A DNA stretch of 64,000 nucleotides, taken from assembly GCA_902384585.1 (NCBI GenBank), contig CABMCJ010000004.1, forward strand, positions 448,086-512,085, read 5' to 3'. Shown here in pieces: positions 26,501 through 34,087 of this stretch; position 1 is the stretch's first letter, and the number at the start of each line of letters is the position of its first letter. The notes under the pieces were generated by a model. It was not told the origin of the DNA, made no database searches, and worked only from the letters and a program-made list of their open reading frames with translations. The position numbers were made by a program, and so were the translations under genes. Origin of the DNA: Candidatus Anstonella stagnisolia. Lineage in GTDB: Archaea; Micrarchaeota; Micrarchaeia; Anstonellales; Anstonellaceae.

Positions 26501-26520
26501 TAATATTTATAAATGTGTAT
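26501..26520 (-). promoter_or_regulatory. Shared promoter motif upstream of paralogue C
   Basis: 'taatatttataaatgtgtat' is a near-copy of the element before paralogue A, at the same spacing (about 36-55 bp) from the ATG at 26465. It contains a TATA box on the minus strand. Confidence 0.55.
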
Positions 26521-26530
26521 ATTTATGGGT

Positions 26531-27457
26531 TTAAGAGAGGGTTGCGCCCATGCGCGAAATTGCGCGAGCTGCAAGCTTTGTGCCAAAAGAGCCGCATTCT
26601 TCCAGATTTTTCTTCTTGCACATCCCGTACAGGAAGCCGGAAGCGAAAAAGTCCCCTGCGCCGGTTGTGTCGACTACTTTCACTTTCTTGGCAGGAACAT
26701 TGATGCACTTGCCATCAGCAAAAACAGTTGCGCCGCGCGAGCCTTTTTTGAGGACAACTATTTTTGCGAGCGAGAGGAATTTCTTTGCTGAAATATCGAG
26801 GGAAGCGAATTCCTCCTCGTTTGCGAAAAGTATTTCGGGCGGGAATTTTTTCAGGAGGGAGAGCAGCTCTTTCCTTCTTTGCTTTACCATTGGGGGGCTT
26901 TCAAGGGAAAATGCAAGAGGGACTTTGAGGGACTTTGCGCGTTGCATAAGTTTTGCGGTTGTTTTGCCAAGAGTCTGGTGCGAAAGGGCGGTTATGGACG
27001 TCAGGAAGAGATATTTTGAATTTTTCAAGGAGGCAAGCTCTAGTTTAGAATATTTCTCAGAGTTTCCCAAACTCACTGCGAAAGTGCGCTGCTTGTCGGG
27101 AGTTATGAGCGCGAGGATTTTGCCGCTTGTTCCGCTTGTGAACTGGAGGCAGCTTGCAATTTTGTGCTTATGCAAGCTCGCTGAAAATATTTTCCCCTCT
27201 TTGTCGGCTGCAAGGGAGCCTGCGTATGCGCACTTTCCGCCCAGATAGGAAACCCCTTCGCAAACATTTCGGGCATTGTCGCCTGCGTTTATGCGGGAAA
27301 TTTTAAGCGAAGAGCAGATTTTCTCAAGGGATTTTCGGTCCATGAAATTTGAGCCGCCTTTTTTGAGCCGCAATGCATTGAGTTGCGCATCCTTTGCTGA
27401 TGCGAAATAGTCTACTACGGGGGTGCCGGCTGCAAAAACGTCAAAACAAAAACCCAT
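26531..27457 (-). CDS. PfkB-family carbohydrate/nucleoside kinase
   Basis: A 308-residue ribokinase-like kinase. The N-terminal glycine motif region is 'NAGDNARNVCEGVSYLGGK' (~residues 57-75). The C-terminal PfkB signature 'VDTTGAGDFFASGFLYG' (~269-285) contains the catalytic Asp and the anion hole. The N-terminal 'GTPVVDYFASA' strand and 'ANEEEFASL' block also fit the family. The substrate is not determined by these motifs; nucleosides, ribose-1-phosphate or a sugar are possible. A RuBisCO gene lies 1.2 kb away, and PfkB kinases feed the archaeal nucleoside-RuBisCO pathway in some lineages, so a nucleoside or ribose-phosphate substrate is a reasonable guess. Confidence 0.88.
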   Translation of the reverse strand: MGFCFDVFAAGTPVVDYFASAKDAQLNALRLKKGGSNFMDRKSLEKICSSLKISRINAGDNARNVCEGVSYLGGKCAYAGSLAADKEGKIFSASLHKHKIASCLQFTSGTSGKILALITPDKQRTFAVSLGNSEKYSKLELASLKNSKYLFLTSITALSHQTLGKTTAKLMQRAKSLKVPLAFSLESPPMVKQRRKELLSLLKKFPPEILFANEEEFASLDISAKKFLSLAKIVVLKKGSRGATVFADGKCINVPAKKVKVVDTTGAGDFFASGFLYGMCKKKNLEECGSFGTKLAARAISRMGATLS

Positions 27458-27502
27458 GTGCGCATTTCACAACTGAGATTAATAAATGTTGCAAGGTGGC
27501 CT

Positions 27503-28534
27503 TTATTTCCTGTTTTTTTGGGTTGCTGATGCAAGTTCCTGGCGCGGGGTGAGGTCTATGGTTTCAATCTTGACGCCGTCTGCCCGGATTACCGCTGCCT
27601 TTGATTCAAAGTCAATGTCCATGCGGTACGTTTCCTCTTTCCCTTCGGGGTTTTGAACTGTCAGGAGTATCCAATTTTCCCCAAAGGAGATATTGGAGGT
27701 AAGTTTCCCTTTTATCCTTATTCCGTTTTCAACAAGGCTTATTTCTCCCTTTGGTATATATCTTTCAAAGGCGCCCAGTGCGGTTGGAATGTCAATTTGA
27801 ATTGCGGTGCTTCCGTTCATTTGCAGCAAAAGCGCACTGTTTTCTTTGTCGTGCATAAAAGTGGCGCCCTTCAGAAGGTAATTTGCACCACGGTTGAGCA
27901 GATCCAATATTTTATCTGCACCCATCTCTCCAACTACTGCCCCGTCCTTTTTCTTGAATAGCACTTTTCCAGACTCTGCATTGTATTCTATCCTTTCTCC
28001 CTGTTCAAGATTCCTTTTGGCGTCCCTGAAGCTTGGGAGAATGCCCAGTACCTGATTAAAAAAGAACCGTGCGGCTGCAGGGACTTCCAGCCCGCCTTGC
28101 TGGGCGGATTTGCCAGGCAGCTTAAAATTAACATAGCTGATGAAACCTTCTGTTGTCCCGATTGCAGCCAAAAAGCGTTCGCTTTCGAGAAGCCTGCCAT
28201 TGCCCAATATGCCGATGAGGTCTTTCTTTACACGGTCTATTGCTTCGCCTGCCTTCGCTTGGCCGGATTCTAAAGTGAGCTTGATAAAAATAGGCGTAAG
28301 TTTTTCCTTTATTTCGCCCAATTGCTCTTTTGTGAATTGGATTCCTTTTCCGATTTCACCTGCCAGGAATTCGTCCGCTTTTTTGCGTGCAAAGCTGCCT
28401 TTTTGCACTAATTCGTTGATAGAGGCAGATACTATTTGTTTCTTGCGGCTGTCCGAATTATTATTGGTATCAACCTGTAATTTGGCCTCTGGAAAGGGAT
28501 TTTTGACTGCTGGTTCGACGTTTTTTTGAGTCAT
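27503..28534 (-). CDS. Hypothetical protein
   Basis: A 343-residue soluble protein, unrecognised. The first ~110 residues are charged and helical ('ELVQKGSFARKKADEFLAGE'). The middle has 'GGLEVPAAARFFFNQVLGIL', and the C-terminal ~130 residues appear beta-rich ('NGIRIKGKLTSNISFGENWI', 'TYRMDIDFESKAAVIRADGV'). No signal peptide or membrane segment is seen. It is divergent from the RuBisCO gene, with 148 bp between them. It resembles the neighbouring paralogue cluster in size and style, but I cannot align it convincingly with those proteins. Confidence 0.65.
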   Translation of the reverse strand: MTQKNVEPAVKNPFPEAKLQVDTNNNSDSRKKQIVSASINELVQKGSFARKKADEFLAGEIGKGIQFTKEQLGEIKEKLTPIFIKLTLESGQAKAGEAIDRVKKDLIGILGNGRLLESERFLAAIGTTEGFISYVNFKLPGKSAQQGGLEVPAAARFFFNQVLGILPSFRDAKRNLEQGERIEYNAESGKVLFKKKDGAVVGEMGADKILDLLNRGANYLLKGATFMHDKENSALLLQMNGSTAIQIDIPTALGAFERYIPKGEISLVENGIRIKGKLTSNISFGENWILLTVQNPEGKEETYRMDIDFESKAAVIRADGVKIETIDLTPRQELASATQKNRK

Positions 28535-28618
28535 GTGTTATATACCGATATTTTTATGGCGGCTAAAATTATTAATAATGCTGATTTGCACAATCAACAA
28601 ATACCTCTGATGCACAAA

Positions 28619-28630
28619 CTTTTTATAGTA
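28619..28630 (+). promoter_or_regulatory. TATA box of RuBisCO gene
   Basis: 'ctttttatagta' lies about 55-65 bp before the RuBisCO ATG, in an AT-rich gap between divergent genes. It predicts a start of transcription near 28650 and a short leader carrying the 'ggggtgcg' ribosome-binding site. Confidence 0.4.
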
Positions 28631-28682
28631 TGCACGAATAGGCTGCAATGCGGCAAAAAAAGCGGGAATGGGGTGCGTGCAA

Positions 28683-29978
28683 ATGGCAAAAGTGGAATGG
28701 TACACGGATTTTGTGGATGAAAGGTACACGCCTGCAAAAGACGAGCTTGTTGTGCTCTTTTATTTTGAGCCTGCGGCTGGGATAAGCAAAAAAGAGGCTG
28801 TTGGGAGAATTGCGTCCGAGAGCTCTACTGGAACGTGGACTACGCTTTTCACAATGCCTGCGCGCATGAAGAGATTGATGGCAACCGCTTTTGAGATTGA
28901 GGGGAATTTTGTGAAGGTTGCATATCCATTGGACTTGTGGGAGGAGGGGAATGCGCCCCAGCTTTTGAGCGGGATTGCGGGGAACATTTTCGGCATGAAG
29001 GCAATCAAGAACTTGAGGTTGGTGGATGCGGCTCTTCCAAAGGAATATGTGAGGCACTTTAGGGGACCGGGACAAGGAATGGAAGGAATACGCAAGCTCA
29101 TGAAAGTGAAAAAGAGGCCGCTCACGGGCGCGGTTCCAAAGCCAAAAGTGGGATTTTCCGCGGCAGAGCATGCGCACATAGGATATGAGACATGGATGGG
29201 CGGCTTTGACCTTGTAAAGGACGATGAGAATTTGACGTCTACAAATTTCAACCGCTTTGATGAGCGCGTAAAGCTGATGACAAAATTAAGGGACAAGGCG
29301 GAAAAAGAAACAGGGGAATGCAAAGATGCGCTGCTGAACATTACGGCTCCTGTTTTGGAAATGGAAAAGCGGGCGACGCTCTTGTACGAGAACGGATGGA
29401 GGTTTGCGATGATAGACGTTGTTGTTGCGGGCACGTCTGCAGTGCAGCACATGCGAGACATTCTCGCGGACTATGATATGGCGATACATGCGCACAGGGC
29501 GATGCATGCTGCATTTGACCGGAATCCAAAACATGGGTTGAGCATGCAATTCCTTGCGAAACTGAATAGGCTTATCGGGGTGGACCAGCTGCACGCTGGA
29601 ACTGCGGTTGGGAAACTCGTTGGGGACAAACACGAAGTGCAAAGCGTTGCAAATGTATTGAGGGAGAAAGTTACGAAAGCGGACGGGAACACGTTAATGA
29701 GGCAGGAATGGGGAGGCATAAAGGGCGCGTTCCCTGTTTCTTCGGGAGGGCTGCACCCCGCGCTCGTGCCCGATGTCATGGACATTTTCGGGAATGAATG
29801 CGTAATATTAGTGAGCGGCGGGATACACGGGCATCCCAAAGGGACACGCGCGGGAGCAAAAGCATCAATGGATGCTATGCAGGCGAAAATGGACGGGAAA
29901 ACCCTTGAGGAAGCTGCGAAAAAAAGCGTGGAATTAAGGCAGGCACTTGAGAAATGGGGATACCTTAAGCCGAAGTAA
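28683..29978 (+). CDS. rbcL: Ribulose-bisphosphate carboxylase large chain, archaeal form III type
   Basis: A 431-residue RuBisCO. I start at ATG 28683 ('MAKVEWYTDF') after 'ggggtgcg'. Active-site residues can be followed in order: 'ESSTGTWTT', 'GAVPKPKVG' (two catalytic Lys), 'GFDLVKDDEN' (carbamylated Lys plus Asp/Glu), 'IHAHRAMHAAFDR' (His/Arg), 'LHAGTAVGKLVGD' (loop 6 Lys), 'SSGGLHP' and 'SGGIHGHPKG'. All are intact, so it should be active. Length and motif variants point to archaeal form III, which in other archaea uses ribulose-1,5-bisphosphate made from AMP. No AMP phosphorylase or R15P isomerase gene is in this window. Degenerate copies of its 3' end follow. Confidence 0.95.
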   Translation: MAKVEWYTDFVDERYTPAKDELVVLFYFEPAAGISKKEAVGRIASESSTGTWTTLFTMPARMKRLMATAFEIEGNFVKVAYPLDLWEEGNAPQLLSGIAGNIFGMKAIKNLRLVDAALPKEYVRHFRGPGQGMEGIRKLMKVKKRPLTGAVPKPKVGFSAAEHAHIGYETWMGGFDLVKDDENLTSTNFNRFDERVKLMTKLRDKAEKETGECKDALLNITAPVLEMEKRATLLYENGWRFAMIDVVVAGTSAVQHMRDILADYDMAIHAHRAMHAAFDRNPKHGLSMQFLAKLNRLIGVDQLHAGTAVGKLVGDKHEVQSVANVLREKVTKADGNTLMRQEWGGIKGAFPVSSGGLHPALVPDVMDIFGNECVILVSGGIHGHPKGTRAGAKASMDAMQAKMDGKTLEEAAKKSVELRQALEKWGYLKPK

Positions 29979-30104
29979 GGCGGGCGCTTGGGAAATGGGT
30001 GCCTGAAGCCGAAATAAGAAGCGCTGGGCTTGGGAAGCCGCGTATTGCTTGAAGCAGAAGTGAGCGCGGTTTTAGGGAAATTGGGTTGCTTAGGCAGCAT
30101 TGGT
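29943..30104 (+). repeat. Degenerate tandem copies of the RuBisCO 3' end
   Basis: The last 37 bp of the RuBisCO gene including its stop (29943-29979, 'gcacttgagaaatgggg...') are followed by a clear decayed copy at 29984-30018 ('gcgcttgggaaatgggtgcc', then 'tgaagccgaaataag'). Weaker copies lie at 30021-30064 ('cttgggaagcc', then 'gcttgaagcagaagtgag') and 30065-30104. The unit is about 37-44 bp. The last one runs into the 3' end of the convergent gene at 30090. Confidence 0.6.
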
Positions 30105-31652
30105 TGCCCTGAACGGAAGCGGCTGCTGCTCACCTGAAACATGGGGCGCGCCGTTTGCGGGTTTCTTGCCATTTCCGTTTTTGCCGTTTCCATTGGGGCG
30201 GACAACGAGCTTAAGGTCCTCTTTTGTAAGGTCTTTCACAGGGCACATCAGGAGGGACTGCTCCTTGCCCTCGCCAAACATAGGGTCGCGCTCCGCAGCC
30301 TCGGGGAATGTTTTTTGGTATTTTTTAAACAGGGCGATGGGGTTGCGGTGGCGGAAAAGCAGCAGGTCGTCAAGCAGGTGGATTTTTTTCTCAAGGGCTG
30401 CTACTTCTGCCTGCAAGGCAGGGTCGTCCTTTGCGTTAAGCCTTGCTTCCAATGCGGCTTTTTCCCCGGCCAGTTTTGCAGTGCGCGGGACAAGGTGGAA
30501 GTGGGAAATCAGGCGCGCATCCAGGTCGGCAAGCATTTTGGAAATCGGGTCGTTGTTTTCAAGGAAATGGCGCAGCCCTTTTGCCAATTTATGCTGTAGG
30601 CGGTAAAACAGGGGCACCTTGGCTTTTCCTGCAGAAAGCGCCTCCTGCATTTTCCTGCTTGCCCGCTTTTCCACAAAGAAAGCGCGGGCTTCTATATTAT
30701 AGAGCATGTTCCTCAGCCATTTGCTGTGCACTGTGTAAAACACCATGTCAATAAGGGCGGGGTTGCCAAGCAGCATTGGGGAAACGTTTGAATCCCCAAG
30801 GTAGATGTCCTTTATTGTTATGCTGCCGTCTCCGCGCAGCAATGCAACGTCCCGCTTTTCCGGAACGTATTTTTTCACCAGGAACTTGGGGACTTCGCGC
30901 TTGAGTATCTTGTGGCATGTGAAGAAAATTATGGACTCGAACATGTTCATCCTCGCAGCCCCGATAATTGGTATGCCCTTTTCGCTGGCACGCTGGGCTT
31001 CAAGCCCTGCCCCAAGCGAGGGGAAGCTGAATTCGCCCACAAGGAAATTGGACCAGTCCACGCTGCGTATGTCAAAGTGGTAGCATGCATGCTCCGGGTC
31101 CTTCAGGGACTTGGTGAGCTTCGAATCCGTATCAAGGAGTGCGGTTGAAAAATTCAGCTCGTAGCGGAATTGCAGCAGCCTGCCCATTGCGCTCATCACG
31201 CGCAGGTGCGTGGAAAATTCGGTTTTCGGGACGTTTGTTATTGCGCCTATAAGGAAGCAGTTGTGCCAGAAGCGCCCCAGGCTGTCTTGCCTTGGGGTCT
31301 TGAGTATTATGGGCGGGCTGTAATGGCCTTGCTCGTCCCGTTCGCCTTCCCTTAGCAGCATGTAGCCCCCGGGCAGTTCTATTGCAGGGGTGTAAACGCG
31401 GCGCTCATTTTTTACTTCATTTTGGGGCGGGCGCACAACAAGGGGCGGGGAAGAGCTGCCATCCGGACCGGCTATTTCACCCCTCATGAGGATGGAGCCG
31501 TCAGGGAGGGTTATCGCAGGGTCGTAAAAGCCGGACGTATCAACAGGTGCGTTTGGGGGAGGGGAAAAGCCTTCGGGCAGGCTGCCGGCATATATGGCTT
31601 CTGCAATTGGCAGGTGCGAGTGGCTGATGCGGGCTGGTGTTCTGGGTGCCAT
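30090..31652 (-). CDS. Hypothetical protein with N-terminal short repeats
   Basis: A 520-residue protein of unknown function, convergent with RuBisCO. The N-terminal ~130 residues hold two related segments: 'YDPAITLPDGSILMRGE' and 'YTPAIELPGGYMLLREGE', each followed by a 'SPPLVV/SPPIIL' strand. The middle ~300 residues are mixed alpha/beta with basic patches. Residues ~405-435 may form a short coiled coil ('AALEARLNAKDDPALQAEVA'). The C terminus has a low-complexity 'NGNGKNGNGKKPANG' linker. No signal peptide or transmembrane helix is evident. The start ATG 31652 follows 'aggggat'. Confidence 0.68.
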   Translation of the reverse strand: MAPRTPARISHSHLPIAEAIYAGSLPEGFSPPPNAPVDTSGFYDPAITLPDGSILMRGEIAGPDGSSSPPLVVRPPQNEVKNERRVYTPAIELPGGYMLLREGERDEQGHYSPPIILKTPRQDSLGRFWHNCFLIGAITNVPKTEFSTHLRVMSAMGRLLQFRYELNFSTALLDTDSKLTKSLKDPEHACYHFDIRSVDWSNFLVGEFSFPSLGAGLEAQRASEKGIPIIGAARMNMFESIIFFTCHKILKREVPKFLVKKYVPEKRDVALLRGDGSITIKDIYLGDSNVSPMLLGNPALIDMVFYTVHSKWLRNMLYNIEARAFFVEKRASRKMQEALSAGKAKVPLFYRLQHKLAKGLRHFLENNDPISKMLADLDARLISHFHLVPRTAKLAGEKAALEARLNAKDDPALQAEVAALEKKIHLLDDLLLFRHRNPIALFKKYQKTFPEAAERDPMFGEGKEQSLLMCPVKDLTKEDLKLVVRPNGNGKNGNGKKPANGAPHVSGEQQPLPFRATNAA

Positions 31653-31814
31653 TAAATCCCCTGGATATTGGAATGCACTAAAACGCAGGAAATGTTGCCA
31701 AACAAGCAGTGCATAAGATGTATATTAGTATGGGGAAACGTTATTAACGGTTTCTGAGAAAAAGTGGTGTTTAATGAAAGTATTGCAGGGAGCAACGGAG
31801 GCTTGCATTGCAAC

Positions 31815-31852
31815 GGGCTGCGGCGGGCTGCAATGGGCTGCGATAGGGCTGC
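31815..31852. repeat. Four GGGCTGC units with 10-bp spacing
   Basis: GGGCTGC occurs at 31815, 31825, 31835 and 31846, in the gap before the ThpR gene's 3' end. It is a short degenerate tandem array of about 10-bp period. Confidence 0.6.
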
Positions 31853-31858
31853 AGAAAC

Positions 31859-32383
31859 TCATTGTTTGATTGTTTCGTATTTGGAGCCGGCTGTGGAAAG
31901 CGCACTTTTCTTGAGCACGAACTTCTTTGCAATGAAGGGGCCGAAATCAAATGCGGAATATTTTTGCGCAAAACCTGAAATATTTGCGCCGCCCTTTACT
32001 CTTGCAAGCGTAACGTGCGCATGGAATTCCTTTTCCTCTTTCTGGACAGGGACTTTTGATTTTTCCACTGCGGAATTTATGCCTTGCACAAGTTGCGCAA
32101 GCTGCGCGCACCCTGCATTTGCAAAAACCACGTTTGGGAATTTCAAATTGGGGAATGCGCCTACTCCGCGCATTGAAATTTCAAGAGGGTGAAATTCGAC
32201 TGCGGAAAGTGCGGCCTGGAGCTTTTTTACATCCTTTTCGCCCACTTCGCCAAAAAAAGAAAGCGTGATGTGCAGGTTTTCCTTTTCAACAAGCTTTATG
32301 CCCGGCTGCACAAGCTCAGATTGCGCTGCTGCTAGTTTTTCCTTTATTTCCTGGGGCAGCTCGATTGCGCAAAAAAGCCTCAT
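31859..32383 (-). CDS. thpR: RNA 2',3'-cyclic phosphodiesterase (ThpR/LigT family)
   Basis: A 174-residue 2H-phosphoesterase. Both catalytic HxT motifs are present: 'NLHITLSFFG' (~residues 37-46) and 'FHAHVTLARV' (~120-130). The N terminus 'MRLFCAIELP' is typical of the family, so I start at ATG 32383; the track start adds five residues. The enzyme opens 2',3'-cyclic phosphates at RNA ends and was first described as a 2'-5' RNA ligase. It is a single gene with no evident operon. Confidence 0.93.
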   Translation of the reverse strand: MRLFCAIELPQEIKEKLAAAQSELVQPGIKLVEKENLHITLSFFGEVGEKDVKKLQAALSAVEFHPLEISMRGVGAFPNLKFPNVVFANAGCAQLAQLVQGINSAVEKSKVPVQKEEKEFHAHVTLARVKGGANISGFAQKYSAFDFGPFIAKKFVLKKSALSTAGSKYETIKQ

Positions 32384-32499
32384 TAGGATGTAACGCATGC
32401 GGGAAATAAAAAACGAATGGGCAGGGCATAGGGTAGCTTGCGCGTGCCACTGCTGCGCGAGTATAAAAATATTCCGTTATAAGTATTTGCGGTGGTCTC

Positions 32500-34056
32500 A
32501 TGAAATCCCTGTGGGTTGCTGTCGTATTTGTTGCTGCTATTTTTGCCTTTGGCTGCGTCTCGCAGCAGGGGCAGATGGTGGGCAACGACAGGGATGCGCA
32601 CGGGTGCATTGCAAGCGCGGGGTACAGCTGGTGCGAAGTGAAACAGGCGTGCATACGCCCATGGGAAGAAAACTGCACTGCGATAAAATTCAGGGTGCTC
32701 ACCGAGGAATTCCCGCCTTACAATTACAAGGATGCGAACGGGAACGTGATGGGGCAGTCCACTGAAACAGTAAGGGAAATCATGAAGAGGGTGAATGCGA
32801 GCGCGGACATCGGGCTTTTGGAGTGGACGGATGCGTACAACCTTGCGCTTGCAGGGCCGAACGTTGTATTGTATTCTACTGGGAGGACATCGCTTCGGGA
32901 AAGCCTGTTCAAATGGGTGGGCCCGATTGCAAGCTGGGACTTCACTTTCTATGCGCCAAAGGATTCAAAGATAATGCTCTTTGGCTCGGAAGATGCGAAA
33001 AAAGCCGGGAAGATATGCGTTGCAAAGGACGATGCGCGCGAGCAGTTCCTGCTTGAAAAGAAATTCACCAACATTGATGCGGTTGCGCTTGACAGCGACT
33101 GCCCAAAAAGGCTCGTGGATGGCAAGGATGACTTGTGGCTGGGAAGCAGCTCAAGCTTTGATGGCATAATGGAGGACGCGGGGATGCAAAAAGGGGACGT
33201 GCAGGAAATTTACCAGGTGAAGAAGAATTTGATGTACGTTGCATTCAGCAAGGACGTGCCGGATGGGATAGTGGAAAAATGGCAGGCTGCGCTTGGGAGC
33301 ATGAAACAGGATGGGACGTTTGACAAGATAGCTGCAAAATATGCGAACGCGAAAAGGGGCGGGGCTCTTCCGAGCATGCCCGCCCTTGATGGGGCGGACA
33401 GGGATTCGCACGGATGCATCGGGAGCGCGGGATACGTGTGGTGCGATGCATCAGGAAAATGCATACGCCCATGGGAAGAGGACTGCGCAAAAACTATTAT
33501 GCCAGGCTCGGACAGGGATGAGAACGGGTGCATAGGTTCTGCGGGGTACACATGGTGCGCTGCGTCGCAGAAATGCATAAGGGCGTGGGAAGAAAACTGC
33601 ACTGCGATGATGCCCGGCTCTGACAGGGACGCAAACGGGTGCATTGCAAGCGCTGGGTACACGTGGTGCGCTTCATCAGGCAAATGCATACGCCCATGGG
33701 AGGAAAACTGCACTTCGCCAATGATGGGCTCGGACCGCGATGCGAATGGGTGCATTGCAAGCGCCGGATATAGTTGGTGCGCTGTGAAAAACAAGTGCAT
33801 ACGCACGTGGGAAGAAGATTGCGCGAGCCCTGTGCAGAAGGAGGCAAAGAAATTCTGCAACAAGACAAACGTTGCAAGCGTGTACACGTGCGGGCAGTAC
33901 GTGCGCGTGGTGAGTTCGCTTATCGGGGGAGGCTCGGCATTCTACACTAACGGGAGCATGGTGGCGCAGTGCCCGCTTGTTTCGCCCGATTACATAAGCG
34001 CGCAGTGCAACCTTTTGCTGTTTGGCAACAACTGCATTGAACAGCAGGTGTGCTAA
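32500..34056 (+). CDS. Lipoprotein: family 3 solute-binding domain flanked by five Cys/Trp repeats
   Basis: A 518-residue exported lipoprotein. The signal peptide ends in a lipobox ('AIFAFGC', Cys 19). Residues ~66-295 look like a family 3 periplasmic amino-acid-binding domain ('FRVLTEEFPPYNYKDANGNV' near the start, 'GDVQEIYQVKKNLMYVAFSK' later). Before it sits one copy, and after it four copies, of a ~38-residue repeat with the pattern 'DRDxxGCIxSAGYxWC' plus 'CIRxWEExC', each with four cysteines. The conserved spacing suggests disulfide-bonded modules that may bind cell-surface material. No ABC permease or ATPase genes lie next to it, so it may be a receptor rather than a transporter subunit. 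Confidence 0.88.
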   Translation: MKSLWVAVVFVAAIFAFGCVSQQGQMVGNDRDAHGCIASAGYSWCEVKQACIRPWEENCTAIKFRVLTEEFPPYNYKDANGNVMGQSTETVREIMKRVNASADIGLLEWTDAYNLALAGPNVVLYSTGRTSLRESLFKWVGPIASWDFTFYAPKDSKIMLFGSEDAKKAGKICVAKDDAREQFLLEKKFTNIDAVALDSDCPKRLVDGKDDLWLGSSSSFDGIMEDAGMQKGDVQEIYQVKKNLMYVAFSKDVPDGIVEKWQAALGSMKQDGTFDKIAAKYANAKRGGALPSMPALDGADRDSHGCIGSAGYVWCDASGKCIRPWEEDCAKTIMPGSDRDENGCIGSAGYTWCAASQKCIRAWEENCTAMMPGSDRDANGCIASAGYTWCASSGKCIRPWEENCTSPMMGSDRDANGCIASAGYSWCAVKNKCIRTWEEDCASPVQKEAKKFCNKTNVASVYTCGQYVRVVSSLIGGGSAFYTNGSMVAQCPLVSPDYISAQCNLLLFGNNCIEQQVC

Positions 34057-34087
34057 GTATTTAAGCATTGGAAAGCAAGTGTTGCGC

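Noticed and set aside
31774-31869. 31-codon ORF with 'gtggtgttta' before ATG
   Set aside because: Its coding content is just the GGGCTGC repeat and it overlaps the 3' end of thpR. A chance frame is more likely than a peptide gene.
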